Positions 9,037-18,532 of a stretch of DNA of 64,000 nucleotides are shown one piece after another; within the stretch, counting starts at the first letter, position 1, and each line of letters opens with the position of its first letter. A model generated the notes under the pieces. The model was given only the letters and a program-made list of their open reading frames with translations, was not told the origin of the DNA and made no database searches. Both the position numbers and the translations under genes were made by a program. Source of the DNA: JANSWY01 sp965228955 (GTDB taxonomy: Bacteria > Bacteroidota > Bacteroidia > Cytophagales > Cyclobacteriaceae); the NCBI GenBank assembly GCA_965228955.1, contig OZ245848.1:4836001-4900000 (forward strand). Direction: 5' to 3'.

Positions 9037-11676
9037 TTATTTACTTATTGATATTTGTTGTGTTAAAGTCTGAGTGCTTGGAGAATCAGCTACTCCGGAG
9101 AATCCTGGTTGCTTACCTCCTATTGTTAAGAACACCTTGCCTTTTGGGTCTCTTTTAAGACCATCTTGACCAATAATTTGAAGGTTCTCTTTTGGTACTG
9201 TTAGCTGTACAATTCTTTCCTCACCCGCTTTAAAAAATTCCTTCTGGAAAGCGATTAATGTTTGTTGAGCCGAACCGTCTTCATCTGGGGTCGACATGTA
9301 GACTTGTACTGTTTCATAACCATCATATTCGCTGCTGTTGGAAATTTTTACGCTCAATTGAACTTGTGCGTCATCCTGAAAAGAGAAGTTGTCATACTCA
9401 AATACTGAGTAGCTTAAACCATGTCCAAAAGGGAATAGAGGGGTTCCTTCAAAGTACTTATAGGTTCTACCTTCCATGTCATAGGACTTGAAGTCTGGGA
9501 GGTCATTTACAGACTTATAAAAAGTTACTGGTAGTTTACCAGATGGATTAGCATCCCCAAACAGCACATCTGCTATCGCCTGTCCTCCGAACTCACCTGG
9601 ATACCAAGCCTCAATAATTGACGGTACATTTTCCGCTGCATAGTTGATGGCTATCGCGCTACCATTCAAGAGAACAAGCACAACAGGCTTACCGGTTTTC
9701 ACTACCTCTATTAACAATTCCTCTTGTGATGAAGGTAATGCGATATCGGAACGGTCTCCTTTATCAAAGCCTTTCATTTCAACAGGCATTTCTTCACCCT
9801 CAATCTCCGGACTTAAACCAAGGCACAGCACTGTTAAATCAGAATTCTTAACTAATTCAAGTGCTGGTTCCATCAGATTTTCATCAAGATACGCCCAGAG
9901 TAAATGAGCCTGAGGGTCTGCATGAAAGTTGTAGTAATCAATTTTTATGTCGACTGGTTCTCCTTCTTTCAGTTCCAGGTCATGATATTCCAATCTTGGT
10001 TGATGATCATCACTAAACTCAAAGACTTGCTTGCCTTCCAGATAAAGTTTCGCAGCATTACAAGCTCTGAGGCCAATTCTGTATTTACCGGACTTTTCTG
10101 GAACCAACTGCCCTGTCCACCTGACGGTAAACGTATCAGTTTTCATTTCGAATGGTCTTTCTAACCAGATAAAATCAACTTGCTGATCAACTCTATCGAT
10201 TGTTGGATTTCCTTCCCAGCTATCATTTGCAAAGTATTCTGCTTTCAAACCGGTATTGGATCCATTCTTTAAGTTTCCTTCTGGTATTGGAGAAAGTAAT
10301 GGCCATTCTTCAGCGATGTTAGCTCCTTGTTGGTAGCGAACATCAGCATTTGGAAGTTTTGCTTTGATCGATTGAAAAGGAGTAGAATACTCTACAGTGG
10401 TTCCGTGATAATTACCCAATAACGGATTAAGAACATTAGCATTTGGACCAATTACCGCAACTGACTTTAAATCCTTACTTAATGGCAATAAATCCGCCTC
10501 ATTCTTTAGCAGGACTATAGATTCTCTGGTGACCTGACTTGCTAATTCTTTGTGTTTATCACTTCTGACTACTTCGTATGGAATTTTAGACCAGGGCACA
10601 GAATTTGGGTCGTCAAACATTCCAAGTTTGAAACGTGCCGCCATTAATCTCACCAGTGCTTTATCTACTTCACTTTCATCTATTAGCTGTGAAAGAACCG
10701 CTTCACTTAGATTTGGATCGAATGTATTTCCACAGTTTAAATCAGTGCCAGATTTTACTGCCAATGCAGAAGCTTGAGCAGCGTTATCACTTACACCATG
10801 TCGGTCTGGAAAGTAAAAGTCATTGATTGCCCAGCAGTCAGACACAATGTAGCCATCAAATTCCCATGCATCTCTTAGAATTGAATCGAGCAGGACATTA
10901 CTTCCGCAACATGCTAAATCATTAGTTCGGTTGTAAGCACACATTACCGAATGAACATTTGCTTGTTTTACTGCTTTTTCAAAAGCAGGCAGATAGGTTT
11001 CATTCAAGTCTTTTGGCGTAGAGATGTAATTATCAACATGTCTCGATTTTTCCGGTCCACTGTGAACTGCAAAATGTTTGGCAGTAGCAACAAGTTTTAG
11101 ATACTTATCATCATCTCCTTGCAACCCATTGATATAAGCTACACCGAGCTCTCCTGTCAGATATGGATCTTCTCCATAAGTCTCCTGGCCTCTGCCCCAT
11201 CTTGGATCTCTGAATATGTTGATATTAGGCGTCCAAAAGGTTAATCCTTGATAAATACCTCTTTTATTTTCGGATACAAATCGATGGTGTTTAGCTCTGG
11301 CTTCATCAGAAACTGCTACTCCCATTTTATTAATTAGATCAACATTCCATGTTGCTCCCATACCGATTGCTTGAGGGAATATTGTAGCCTCTCCGGCTCT
11401 TCCTACTCCGTGCAAGCATTCATTCCACCAATTGTAAGCCGGAACACCTAATCTTGAAATAGCTGGAGCATCGTATCTCATTTGAGAAACTTTTTCCTTG
11501 AGCGTCATTTGAGAAACCAAATCACTTGCTCTTTCAATTGGAGTTAATTCCGGATTTTCAAAATCGTAGTTGTACTTATTGGAGTCTGTCCAGGAAAATC
11601 CATTTCCCAGAAAAACTGCAACTGCAAGCAATAGCGCCAACACAAAAAATGGATATGTAACTTTTAATCTTTTCAT
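9037..11676 (-). CDS. GH3 beta-xylosidase/beta-glucosidase with PA14 insert
   Basis: The 879-residue protein has an N-terminal membrane-spanning signal and the GH3 (alpha/beta)8 domain, with WWNECLHGVGR, KHFAVHSGPE and the nucleophile motif GYIVSDCW, where Asp280 is the expected catalytic residue. WNECLHG near the N-terminus is characteristic of the beta-xylosidase branch of GH3. The second GH3 domain is interrupted at about residues 465-610 by a PA14 domain (LKAEYFAND ... LLWAYLD). A fibronectin III-like domain ends the protein. It would release xylose from xylo-oligosaccharides in the periplasm. It lies between the small membrane ORF and susC. Glucosidase or arabinosidase side activity cannot be excluded. 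Confidence 0.92.
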   Translation of the reverse strand: MKRLKVTYPFFVLALLLAVAVFLGNGFSWTDSNKYNYDFENPELTPIERASDLVSQMTLKEKVSQMRYDAPAISRLGVPAYNWWNECLHGVGRAGEATIFPQAIGMGATWNVDLINKMGVAVSDEARAKHHRFVSENKRGIYQGLTFWTPNINIFRDPRWGRGQETYGEDPYLTGELGVAYINGLQGDDDKYLKLVATAKHFAVHSGPEKSRHVDNYISTPKDLNETYLPAFEKAVKQANVHSVMCAYNRTNDLACCGSNVLLDSILRDAWEFDGYIVSDCWAINDFYFPDRHGVSDNAAQASALAVKSGTDLNCGNTFDPNLSEAVLSQLIDESEVDKALVRLMAARFKLGMFDDPNSVPWSKIPYEVVRSDKHKELASQVTRESIVLLKNEADLLPLSKDLKSVAVIGPNANVLNPLLGNYHGTTVEYSTPFQSIKAKLPNADVRYQQGANIAEEWPLLSPIPEGNLKNGSNTGLKAEYFANDSWEGNPTIDRVDQQVDFIWLERPFEMKTDTFTVRWTGQLVPEKSGKYRIGLRACNAAKLYLEGKQVFEFSDDHQPRLEYHDLELKEGEPVDIKIDYYNFHADPQAHLLWAYLDENLMEPALELVKNSDLTVLCLGLSPEIEGEEMPVEMKGFDKGDRSDIALPSSQEELLIEVVKTGKPVVLVLLNGSAIAINYAAENVPSIIEAWYPGEFGGQAIADVLFGDANPSGKLPVTFYKSVNDLPDFKSYDMEGRTYKYFEGTPLFPFGHGLSYSVFEYDNFSFQDDAQVQLSVKISNSSEYDGYETVQVYMSTPDEDGSAQQTLIAFQKEFFKAGEERIVQLTVPKENLQIIGQDGLKRDPKGKVFLTIGGKQPGFSGVADSPSTQTLTQQISISK

Positions 11677-11680
11677 TTAT

Positions 11681-11803
11681 TTACATCAAATTGACAATTA
11701 CTACAATCAGGATTATCATCATGAAAATCAGGAGTAACTGGACCAATACCAGTTTTCCAATTTTCCTTCTGAACAGATCCCTTGGTTTACTTAAAAACTT
11801 CAT
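11681..11803 (-). CDS. Small predicted membrane protein, 40 residues
   Basis: This ORF is too short for usual gene calling. It starts at the ATG at 11803 and stops five bases before the GH3 start codon. The product begins MKFLSKPRDLFRRKIGK, which is basic, and continues with a strongly hydrophobic stretch of about 20 residues (LVLVQLLLIFMMIILIV), ending VNLM. A positively charged head followed by one membrane helix is typical of real small membrane proteins. A 14-bp palindrome sits just before the start codon and no clear Shine-Dalgarno is seen, which is common in this phylum. Function unknown. It could also be a chance ORF in a leader. Confidence 0.45.
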   Translation of the reverse strand: MKFLSKPRDLFRRKIGKLVLVQLLLIFMMIILIVVIVNLM

Positions 11804-11805
11804 TC

Positions 11806-11819
11806 GTAATTGCAATTAC
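11806..11819. promoter_or_regulatory. 14-bp perfect palindrome upstream of small ORF and GH3 gene
   Basis: GTAATTGCAATTAC is a perfect palindrome located two bases upstream of the small ORF start codon. It could be an operator for a dimeric regulator controlling the GH3-susCD part of the locus. No loop is present, so a DNA-binding site is more likely than an RNA hairpin. Confidence 0.3.
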
Positions 11820-11857
11820 AGCATTCTCATATCCATGAAATATCAATTATTTGGCTT

Positions 11858-11915
11858 TGCATGAAAGATTTGTTGCACCGTGAGAGTTAATGCAACAAAT
11901 CAGTCATTTCATGCA
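11858..11915. promoter_or_regulatory. Long inverted repeat downstream of GH10 gene
   Basis: TGCATGAAAGATTTGTTGCA (11858-11877) pairs with a downstream arm at 11891-11915. The inner 11 bases (11867-11877 with 11891-11901) and the outer 9 bases (11858-11866 with 11907-11915) are perfect complements, with a 5-base bulge and a 13-base loop. It begins 9 bases past the xylanase stop codon. There is no following T-run in the direction of transcription, so it may be an mRNA-stabilising or processing hairpin, or a regulator site. Its core TGTTGCA..TGCAACA recurs upstream of the xylanase gene. Confidence 0.5.
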
Positions 11916-11924
11916 ACAAGAGTT

Positions 11925-14255
11925 TTATTCTCTCACTAAGATTTTGGTGACCAGGTCTCCGTATCGAACTAAATAATACCCTGGTGGGGCACTTTGAAGC
12001 TCAATACTTATCGAATCGGTGTGAGTAAACACATCTATTTGCTCAATCATCTTACCTGATATATCGAGCAGCTCCACCCTATCTCCTGGCAGAAATGTTC
12101 CATTTAAGTGAAGTCGACTTTTTGCGGGATTTGGAAATACTTTTACGGCGCTCGATTCAAAGCTATCCTCAGGGATTTCAGTTTCTTCTCTACCAGAACT
12201 AGTACTAACCAACTGAAAGATCTGATTTCCATTACTGGTATTCACTCCCCACAGATGAACTACATTGGGATTCCCCTCCCAAATATCCAGTGCTCTCTGT
12301 TGATCGTGTTTTGGAATGAATTGAAAGTTATTTCCAACAGGGACTGCAATCCAAACCAAATGATTTCCATTTCCAGTCCAGTTTGTGGTTGCTACTGGCG
12401 CTTGATTTCCAGTCTCTGCGTATGGAACTTCCAATCTACTATTCGAGTATTGATTGTTATAGATTTCATACTCTTCATTCCCAAGATGAGTAAATACCCA
12501 TTTAGATGAATTCGATCCGGTATTAGAAATACTGTTGCAGTTACCTACAGCGCCAGTTGCATTTATGTATGAATTACTTGAAGCCTTTTTAATGTAGTAA
12601 GTGCCATTTGGAATAGCCTGTCCCTGACCGGCAACCGCATCCACATTTGTTTGAGCAATATTGTCAAACCGATTATTCCAGCCACCTCCCGATGGAGTGA
12701 TGAACACCTGGTATTGATAGGAATTGTTGGAAACAGGTGTGTTTGATGGTATTGGTACCGAAACATTTAGAGATCCTGAGCCCGAACTAACTTGAGTATT
12801 GACTGATTGATAGGTAGTCCAAGGTGATGCGTCCAATTGAAATACCACTACAATATCCCTGTTTTGAGAAGCTGAATATTGAACACTTACAGTTGAATTT
12901 TGTCCAACGACAGCATCATCCGAAGCGCTGACTGATACTATTTCATCGATTCCTCCATTGTTACCACCTCCGTGATTACCGTGTTGCCTCCAATTTATAT
13001 TCAAACCAGAGGGAGGGAATGAGGCATTGGGCAGACCACTTAGACCATCAATGATACCAGTATAAGCTCCCGGATTTTGGTTCTTTCCATAATTATCATT
13101 CCATGGTAAGTAACCTGTTTTGTCTCCAAAGTATCCAGAATTGATTGCCGTGATCCAACTATCCTTATCTGATATTCCCCATACCAACAATTCATCAACA
13201 TTTGGTTCTGCTAAAGTCTTACTCACCATTTGCCAGTAGGAATTCTGAACAAACTGATCATCTAAATTCCCGTTGCTTGAATGAATGTCCAGCTCGGTAA
13301 TGGCTACTTTCAAACCTCCTAAGCCATCATTATCATCACCCAGATTTCCCAATTCTCTGATCCTTCTGACTACATCATCCATGAAATTGTTACTGATGAT
13401 CTCATGGGCGAGGTGTGATTGAAAACCAACTCCGTTTATTGGTGCCCCATTAGCGACAGCAGTACTTATTACACTGTACATATTGTCGCTTTTGAAGTTG
13501 CCTTTTTGCTCGATATTATAATCGTTGTAAAAAAGCATAACATCATTGTTTGCCGCTTCATCAGCCCATTTAAAACACATTTCAAAGAATAGCTGACGGG
13601 AGGATTGTTGACCATTATAAGTTCCAGAGGAGACCTTATCATACCAGGTTCCTGTTCTCCATACTTGTGAGGAATTGTCACTGAAAGCTTCATTGAAAAC
13701 ATCCCATTCATCAATGTCACTTCCAAAGTAATTGATCATTGCTTTGATGTAAGATTCCGAGAAGTCGTAGATATTCTGAGTACTCCAGGCAGACCAGCCA
13801 TTATTGCCGTTTACTGCATCAAACAACCAACCTGGGGCTTGATTATACCAAATTAAAGCATGACCTCTTGCTCTTAATTGCTCACTATCATCTGTTTTGC
13901 AGTAGGCAATGAATCTGTCCATCCTGGCTTTATTCGCAAAATCTGAAGGTTGTATGTTGAATGGATTTGACGGAGGATTGGGAAGCACAAAGCTCATTTT
14001 CATATCATTCTCCAGAACAAGTGCGTTAAGTTCATTCCTGATAATATTATTCTCTTGAAAATTGAAGTTCTGGTTCATGAGTTGATCCAGACCATTAATG
14101 CTCAAAATGTTTCCGACATACTTACCCTTTTGCTGAGCTTCTGCCTTTAGCGTTTGAGATTGAACTTGAAAATAACTGAGTGCAAGAATAAGGCAGAGTA
14201 TCAATCTACCTGTGGTGTTTAGTACATTCATTGGTTTAGGTTTTGAATTACACAT
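11925..14255 (-). CDS. Secreted GH10 endo-1,4-beta-xylanase with ricin-like domain and T9SS sorting domain
   Basis: The signal peptide starts at 14255 or, equally plausibly, at the ATG at 14231 (MNVLNTTGRL). The GH10 catalytic domain spans about residues 35-425, with acid/base Glu189 in WDVFNEAF and nucleophile Glu321 in AITELDIHSS. An Ig-like domain follows (about 450-550), then a ricin-type beta-trefoil region (about 560-685: TYYIKKASSNSYIN ... ALDIWEG), and a type 9 secretion C-terminal domain (KVFPNPAKSRLHLNG ... GYYLVRYGD). The enzyme would be exported by the Por system and cut xylan at or beyond the surface. Coordinates count from 14255. The gene lies between the regulator and the transport genes. 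Confidence 0.93.
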   Translation of the reverse strand: MCNSKPKPMNVLNTTGRLILCLILALSYFQVQSQTLKAEAQQKGKYVGNILSINGLDQLMNQNFNFQENNIIRNELNALVLENDMKMSFVLPNPPSNPFNIQPSDFANKARMDRFIAYCKTDDSEQLRARGHALIWYNQAPGWLFDAVNGNNGWSAWSTQNIYDFSESYIKAMINYFGSDIDEWDVFNEAFSDNSSQVWRTGTWYDKVSSGTYNGQQSSRQLFFEMCFKWADEAANNDVMLFYNDYNIEQKGNFKSDNMYSVISTAVANGAPINGVGFQSHLAHEIISNNFMDDVVRRIRELGNLGDDNDGLGGLKVAITELDIHSSNGNLDDQFVQNSYWQMVSKTLAEPNVDELLVWGISDKDSWITAINSGYFGDKTGYLPWNDNYGKNQNPGAYTGIIDGLSGLPNASFPPSGLNINWRQHGNHGGGNNGGIDEIVSVSASDDAVVGQNSTVSVQYSASQNRDIVVVFQLDASPWTTYQSVNTQVSSGSGSLNVSVPIPSNTPVSNNSYQYQVFITPSGGGWNNRFDNIAQTNVDAVAGQGQAIPNGTYYIKKASSNSYINATGAVGNCNSISNTGSNSSKWVFTHLGNEEYEIYNNQYSNSRLEVPYAETGNQAPVATTNWTGNGNHLVWIAVPVGNNFQFIPKHDQQRALDIWEGNPNVVHLWGVNTSNGNQIFQLVSTSSGREETEIPEDSFESSAVKVFPNPAKSRLHLNGTFLPGDRVELLDISGKMIEQIDVFTHTDSISIELQSAPPGYYLVRYGDLVTKILVRE

Positions 14256-14339
14256 GCCCTAGTAATCACTTGGGACATTTGTAATTTGTCAACCTATTCC
14301 TTCAAATAATATCAAGAATCAGCCTTTGAATAAGAACTT

Positions 14340-14364
14340 TGTTGCAAGAATTTAAAATGCAACA
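14340..14364. promoter_or_regulatory. TGTTGCA inverted repeat between HTCS and GH10 genes
   Basis: TGTTGCA (14340-14346) and TGCAACA (14358-14364) form a 7-bp inverted repeat with an 11-base spacer, 85 bases upstream of the xylanase start. The same arms with a 13-base spacer occur at 11871-11897. Two copies flanking one gene of the locus suggest a binding site for the locus regulator. Confidence 0.4.
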
Positions 14365-14383
14365 TTTGTGTTAGTGAAACGAA

Positions 14384-17300
14384 TCAGATCCTTTTTTCTT
14401 TGTTGGGCACAACACCAAAATACTCTTTATAACACTTGGTAAAATATGATGCTGAAGAGAATCCTACCTGATAACACACTTCATTGATATTAACATTTCC
14501 AGTGGTGATCATCTTCTTAGCTTGTTCAAGTCTGATTCTTCTGATGAATTCATTAACATTTAAACCAGTAAGAGTTTTCATTTTTCGATAGAGTTGACTT
14601 CTACTCAATGTAACTTCAGAAGCCAGAAGCTCCACACTTAATTTGGAATCACTAATATTGTCAGAGATATAGGAAATGACTTTCTGCAAAAAATCTCTAT
14701 CCGCTGAGGTGGTATTAACTGAATTCTCCATCTCGCTGATACCAGATAAATACTTATCAAATAGCACCTGTCTACTCTTAAGCAGTTGTCTTATTTGCGT
14801 TTCGACCAGTGGCATTTCGAATGGCTTTGTGATATAACCATCAGCTCCTTTATCAATTCCATAGATATGATCTTTTATTGAGCTTTTTGCAGTTAACATG
14901 ATTAATGGAATATGACTAGTGGATAATTCCTTTTTGATCTTTTCGCAGAACTGAAATCCATCCATTTCTGGCATAATCACATCAGTGATGATTAAATCTG
15001 GTTGACCTTCAACTGCTTTTTCGAAACCTTCTTTTCCGTTTTTAGCGGTTTCCACCGAATAGTTCTCTTTTAGCTCAGAAACCATGTAATTCCTCAACTC
15101 GGAATTATCATCAACCACAAGAATACTTGGCTTCTTTGTATCAGTGAGAAGCTCTTCCAGTTCATCATCTTCAAATTCTACTTTCTCTACATTGGCAACC
15201 AGGAATTCTTTTTTACCTGGATATTCACCTTTTACAATATCCTCTTCTTGAAAGTGTTCCTTACCTATTGGAAAATATAAATGGAAAGTAGTCCCTTTTC
15301 CCTTCTCACTTTCAACTTCAACTTTTCCTTTATGTAATTCAATAAAGCTTCTCACCACTTCCAGCCCTATCCCCGTACCACCGAAATACCACTTATTCAT
15401 CTGTTCAACCTGGTAGAACCTTTCGAAAATCTTCTGCACATGATCTTCACTCAAACCAGGGCCTGTGTCACTGATACTTAGCCGCAAAGAGTCTAAATTT
15501 CTACCATCCAATAAAGGAAATTCCGTGTTGATAATTTTGAGAGATATGTTGATCTCTCCATCATCCGGAGTGACTTTAAAGGCATTTGAAAGTAAATTGA
15601 AAAGCATTTTTTCAACCAAACCAGAGTCCACCCAAGCCATATGCGATTGTTGATCACCTTCAACTTTCATTGTGATATTGCGCTCATCTGCATCAACCTG
15701 GAAATAGTTTATGATCTCAGTTGCGAAAATGTATAGATCAATATGATGCACGTGAATCTTAAGTTTACCGGAGTTCAACTTTCTAAAATCCATTAGCTCA
15801 TCAATTAGCCGCTCAAGCCTCTTTGCATTCCTTTGAATTATTTTCAGCTTGCGTTCTACTCCAGGTGGGGTTCCACTATTCCCGACAAGGGTATTTAATG
15901 GAGACAAGATCAGTGTAAGGGGTGTTCTGAACTCATGTGATATGTTTGTGAAAAATTGAAGTTTTTTCTGATTAAGCTCCTCACCCTGATGTCTGCGTTC
16001 TCTTTCATTTAGTACTTCCTGGCGTTCGTTAATTCTGACTCTCAAAACCAGGTACAGCATGTATAGCAACACAAGGAATAACAAAACATATGCGACTAGC
16101 GCCAAATTACTTTTATACCATGGAGGTAAAACTGTAATTTTTAATTCCAATATGTCCTCTGACCAAACCCCGTCATTGTTGGCCGCTTTTAATTTAAAGG
16201 TGTAATCTCCCTGCTTAAGTGTAGTGTAGTTTGCTTCTCTTTGATTGTCCACGTAATTCCAACCCTCTTCCAGGCCTTCTAAATAATACGCAAACTGAAT
16301 TTGGTCTGGTCTTGTAAAATTGATACCTGTGTATTCAATGCTAAATACCGACTGATCACTTGAAAGTGTGATTTCTTCAGTCATCGAAATTGGTTCCTCC
16401 AGTGGCGAACCAGCTTCTCCAACAATCACTTCTTCATTAAAAATCTTCAGGCTTGTAAGATAAACCCTAACCTTCTCGCTATTTTTTCTGATTCGGGAAG
16501 GCTTCATCACATTTATCCCATCTACGCTTCCAAAAAAGATCGATCCGTCCGACAAAGCAGCAATTGCACCGTAGTTGAAGTCATTTGTTGTTAGTCCGTC
16601 ATCTTTGGTGAAATATTTTATTCCCTCTTCAGAGATTTTTGCAATTCCTGATTTGCTTGTAACCCATATGTTCTTCTCTTTATCCTCTGTAATGGCTGTA
16701 ATTGACGAGATTCCTGATTTGTTGAACTCCAAATTTTCAAATACTGAGTCAATTCCAGGATCATAGGAGTAGAGGCCAGCCCCATCGGTACCTATCCAAA
16801 TATTCCCGCGGCTATCTTCAAATAGTGACAAGACATAATTGAAACTTGGATGTTGTACAACATTTTCATACTCGGCACGGAAGGACCTCAAAGTGGTATC
16901 ACCGTTTGTAAAATCCATTTTGAATAGACCGATTGTAGATCCAATCCATAGATTCTTTTGCTGGTCCACTAAAATATCCCGGATATCTGCGCGGTGAAGA
17001 TCTGTGCTTTGCATAGCAGTTGGATTCAATTGAGTTATTGATTTGGTTGACTTCTCAATTACGTGCACTCCTCCTCCAAACGTGGCTACATAAATTATGT
17101 CTTCACTCTCTGCAAACTTCATAATTCTGTCGGAGCTTATATTACTTCGGTTAGCGCTATTGATGTTGATAAAGCTGTTTTGATTTGAAGGCAAACAAAA
17201 GAAGCCACCACCCCAGGTTCCCACCCAAAGATTTTGTTCATCATCCTGGAAAACTGCCTGAACAGAAGTATTGGTTAAACCGCTATACCCATTATCTGGT

Positions 17301-18502
17301 GTATATGATTTAAAACGACCTGATTTGGGATCATACAAATCCACTCCTCCTCCATCCATACCCACTAACACTTTTCCATCCTCCCGAATATGAAAACTGT
17401 GAACAGAGTTTGATGTAAGAGAATAAGGTTCATTGAATTGATGCCGTATCGATTCAAATTTGCTGAACTTTGGATCATACAGCCCAATCCCCATATTATA
17501 ATATCCGAGCCATAATCTACTTTGATCATCAACCAATAGTTTCCATATTGAATTTGATTCGACCGAACCAACTACATAGTCTTTATGCACAAATTGCTCT
17601 GATTCCTTGGTGTAGTTATTAAAAGCAATTAAACCATCATTTTCGGTTGCACAGATTAAATGGTCGCTACCCCAAACTTTGAGGTCCATCAAGCGCTTTG
17701 ACGTAATAGTGTAGTTATTTACATGTACTACCATTGAGTTATTCACAAGAACTTCCAGAAGGCCTTGGTTTTTTGTACCTATCCATAGTTTCCCATCTTT
17801 AATCACAATTGACTCCATTGGGACTGACAACAAAGGTTCATCTTTAAAAAATGCTGGCTGAGAAAACTGTCCACTAGAATCTGTATAGAGTAATAACCCA
17901 CTATTGCTCACAGCATAAATCCGACCATATTTATCCTCTACAATTCCTGTTATTTGTGGGCTTCCTGGTGTTGATTTCAAGTCTATTGTATCATTAAGAA
18001 CCACAACTTGTTCCACTGAATCAAGACTAAACGACGTTACCCCATAATTAGCGAAAATCATTGTGCCATCTTTACGCTCATGCATCTGCATAATAGATGT
18101 CACATTGTTTTCATCATTGCCATCAATTCGAAGTACTATTCTATTGAATGATTTAGTTTGAGGGTTATATAGGTTTAGTCCTCGTTCTGTACCAACCCAA
18201 ACTCTGCCTTTTTGATCTTGTTTTAGACATAGAATAAAGTCACTATCTAAAGATTCATTGTTGTCCTTATCGAATCTGTGGGCCCAATAGCTAATTCCGT
18301 CTGTGCGGTATAAGCCTGCTCCGTAGGTTCCAATCCATAGATATCCCGAGGAATCCACCAATAAATCGTTAACTGGGCGATTTGGGAAGGTCTCATTAAA
18401 TGTCTGGAAAGTAGGATTAAACTTACTTTGTGCATTTAATGCTACAGGTAGAGTTACTACTGAACTGATTAAAATTAAACCGATTAGTGTGCTTAGCCGC
18501 AT
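14384..18502 (-). CDS. Hybrid two-component sensor/response regulator (HTCS), AraC output
   Basis: The 1372-residue protein combines sensor, kinase and transcription factor. After a signal peptide, a periplasmic two-component propeller fills about residues 30-700 (repeats such as DSSGYLWIGTYGAGL, RLWLGYYNMGI, NLWVGTWGGG). A Y_Y_Y domain follows (about 720-790), then one membrane helix (about 800-825). The histidine kinase has the H-box SHEFRTPLT with His856 and ATPase motifs DTGPGL and GGTGIGLE. The receiver domain (about 1126-1240) has phosphoacceptor Asp1174 in ITDVIMPEMDG. The C-terminal AraC-type HTH covers about 1265-1372. HTCS proteins bind an oligosaccharide directly and activate the adjacent utilization locus. 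Here the ligand is probably a xylo-oligosaccharide, inferred from neighbouring GH10 and GH3 genes. Confidence 0.96.
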   Translation of the reverse strand: MRLSTLIGLILISSVVTLPVALNAQSKFNPTFQTFNETFPNRPVNDLLVDSSGYLWIGTYGAGLYRTDGISYWAHRFDKDNNESLDSDFILCLKQDQKGRVWVGTERGLNLYNPQTKSFNRIVLRIDGNDENNVTSIMQMHERKDGTMIFANYGVTSFSLDSVEQVVVLNDTIDLKSTPGSPQITGIVEDKYGRIYAVSNSGLLLYTDSSGQFSQPAFFKDEPLLSVPMESIVIKDGKLWIGTKNQGLLEVLVNNSMVVHVNNYTITSKRLMDLKVWGSDHLICATENDGLIAFNNYTKESEQFVHKDYVVGSVESNSIWKLLVDDQSRLWLGYYNMGIGLYDPKFSKFESIRHQFNEPYSLTSNSVHSFHIREDGKVLVGMDGGGVDLYDPKSGRFKSYTPDNGYSGLTNTSVQAVFQDDEQNLWVGTWGGGFFCLPSNQNSFININSANRSNISSDRIMKFAESEDIIYVATFGGGVHVIEKSTKSITQLNPTAMQSTDLHRADIRDILVDQQKNLWIGSTIGLFKMDFTNGDTTLRSFRAEYENVVQHPSFNYVLSLFEDSRGNIWIGTDGAGLYSYDPGIDSVFENLEFNKSGISSITAITEDKEKNIWVTSKSGIAKISEEGIKYFTKDDGLTTNDFNYGAIAALSDGSIFFGSVDGINVMKPSRIRKNSEKVRVYLTSLKIFNEEVIVGEAGSPLEEPISMTEEITLSSDQSVFSIEYTGINFTRPDQIQFAYYLEGLEEGWNYVDNQREANYTTLKQGDYTFKLKAANNDGVWSEDILELKITVLPPWYKSNLALVAYVLLFLVLLYMLYLVLRVRINERQEVLNERERRHQGEELNQKKLQFFTNISHEFRTPLTLILSPLNTLVGNSGTPPGVERKLKIIQRNAKRLERLIDELMDFRKLNSGKLKIHVHHIDLYIFATEIINYFQVDADERNITMKVEGDQQSHMAWVDSGLVEKMLFNLLSNAFKVTPDDGEINISLKIINTEFPLLDGRNLDSLRLSISDTGPGLSEDHVQKIFERFYQVEQMNKWYFGGTGIGLEVVRSFIELHKGKVEVESEKGKGTTFHLYFPIGKEHFQEEDIVKGEYPGKKEFLVANVEKVEFEDDELEELLTDTKKPSILVVDDNSELRNYMVSELKENYSVETAKNGKEGFEKAVEGQPDLIITDVIMPEMDGFQFCEKIKKELSTSHIPLIMLTAKSSIKDHIYGIDKGADGYITKPFEMPLVETQIRQLLKSRQVLFDKYLSGISEMENSVNTTSADRDFLQKVISYISDNISDSKLSVELLASEVTLSRSQLYRKMKTLTGLNVNEFIRRIRLEQAKKMITTGNVNINEVCYQVGFSSASYFTKCYKEYFGVVPNKEKRI

Positions 18503-18532
18503 ATATAAAAATAATGAAACTCCAGGTTATGA

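Noticed and set aside
12108..12509. 133-codon plus-strand ORF
   Set aside because: It is antisense to the xylanase's ricin-like and sorting domains and shows no protein-like features of its own.
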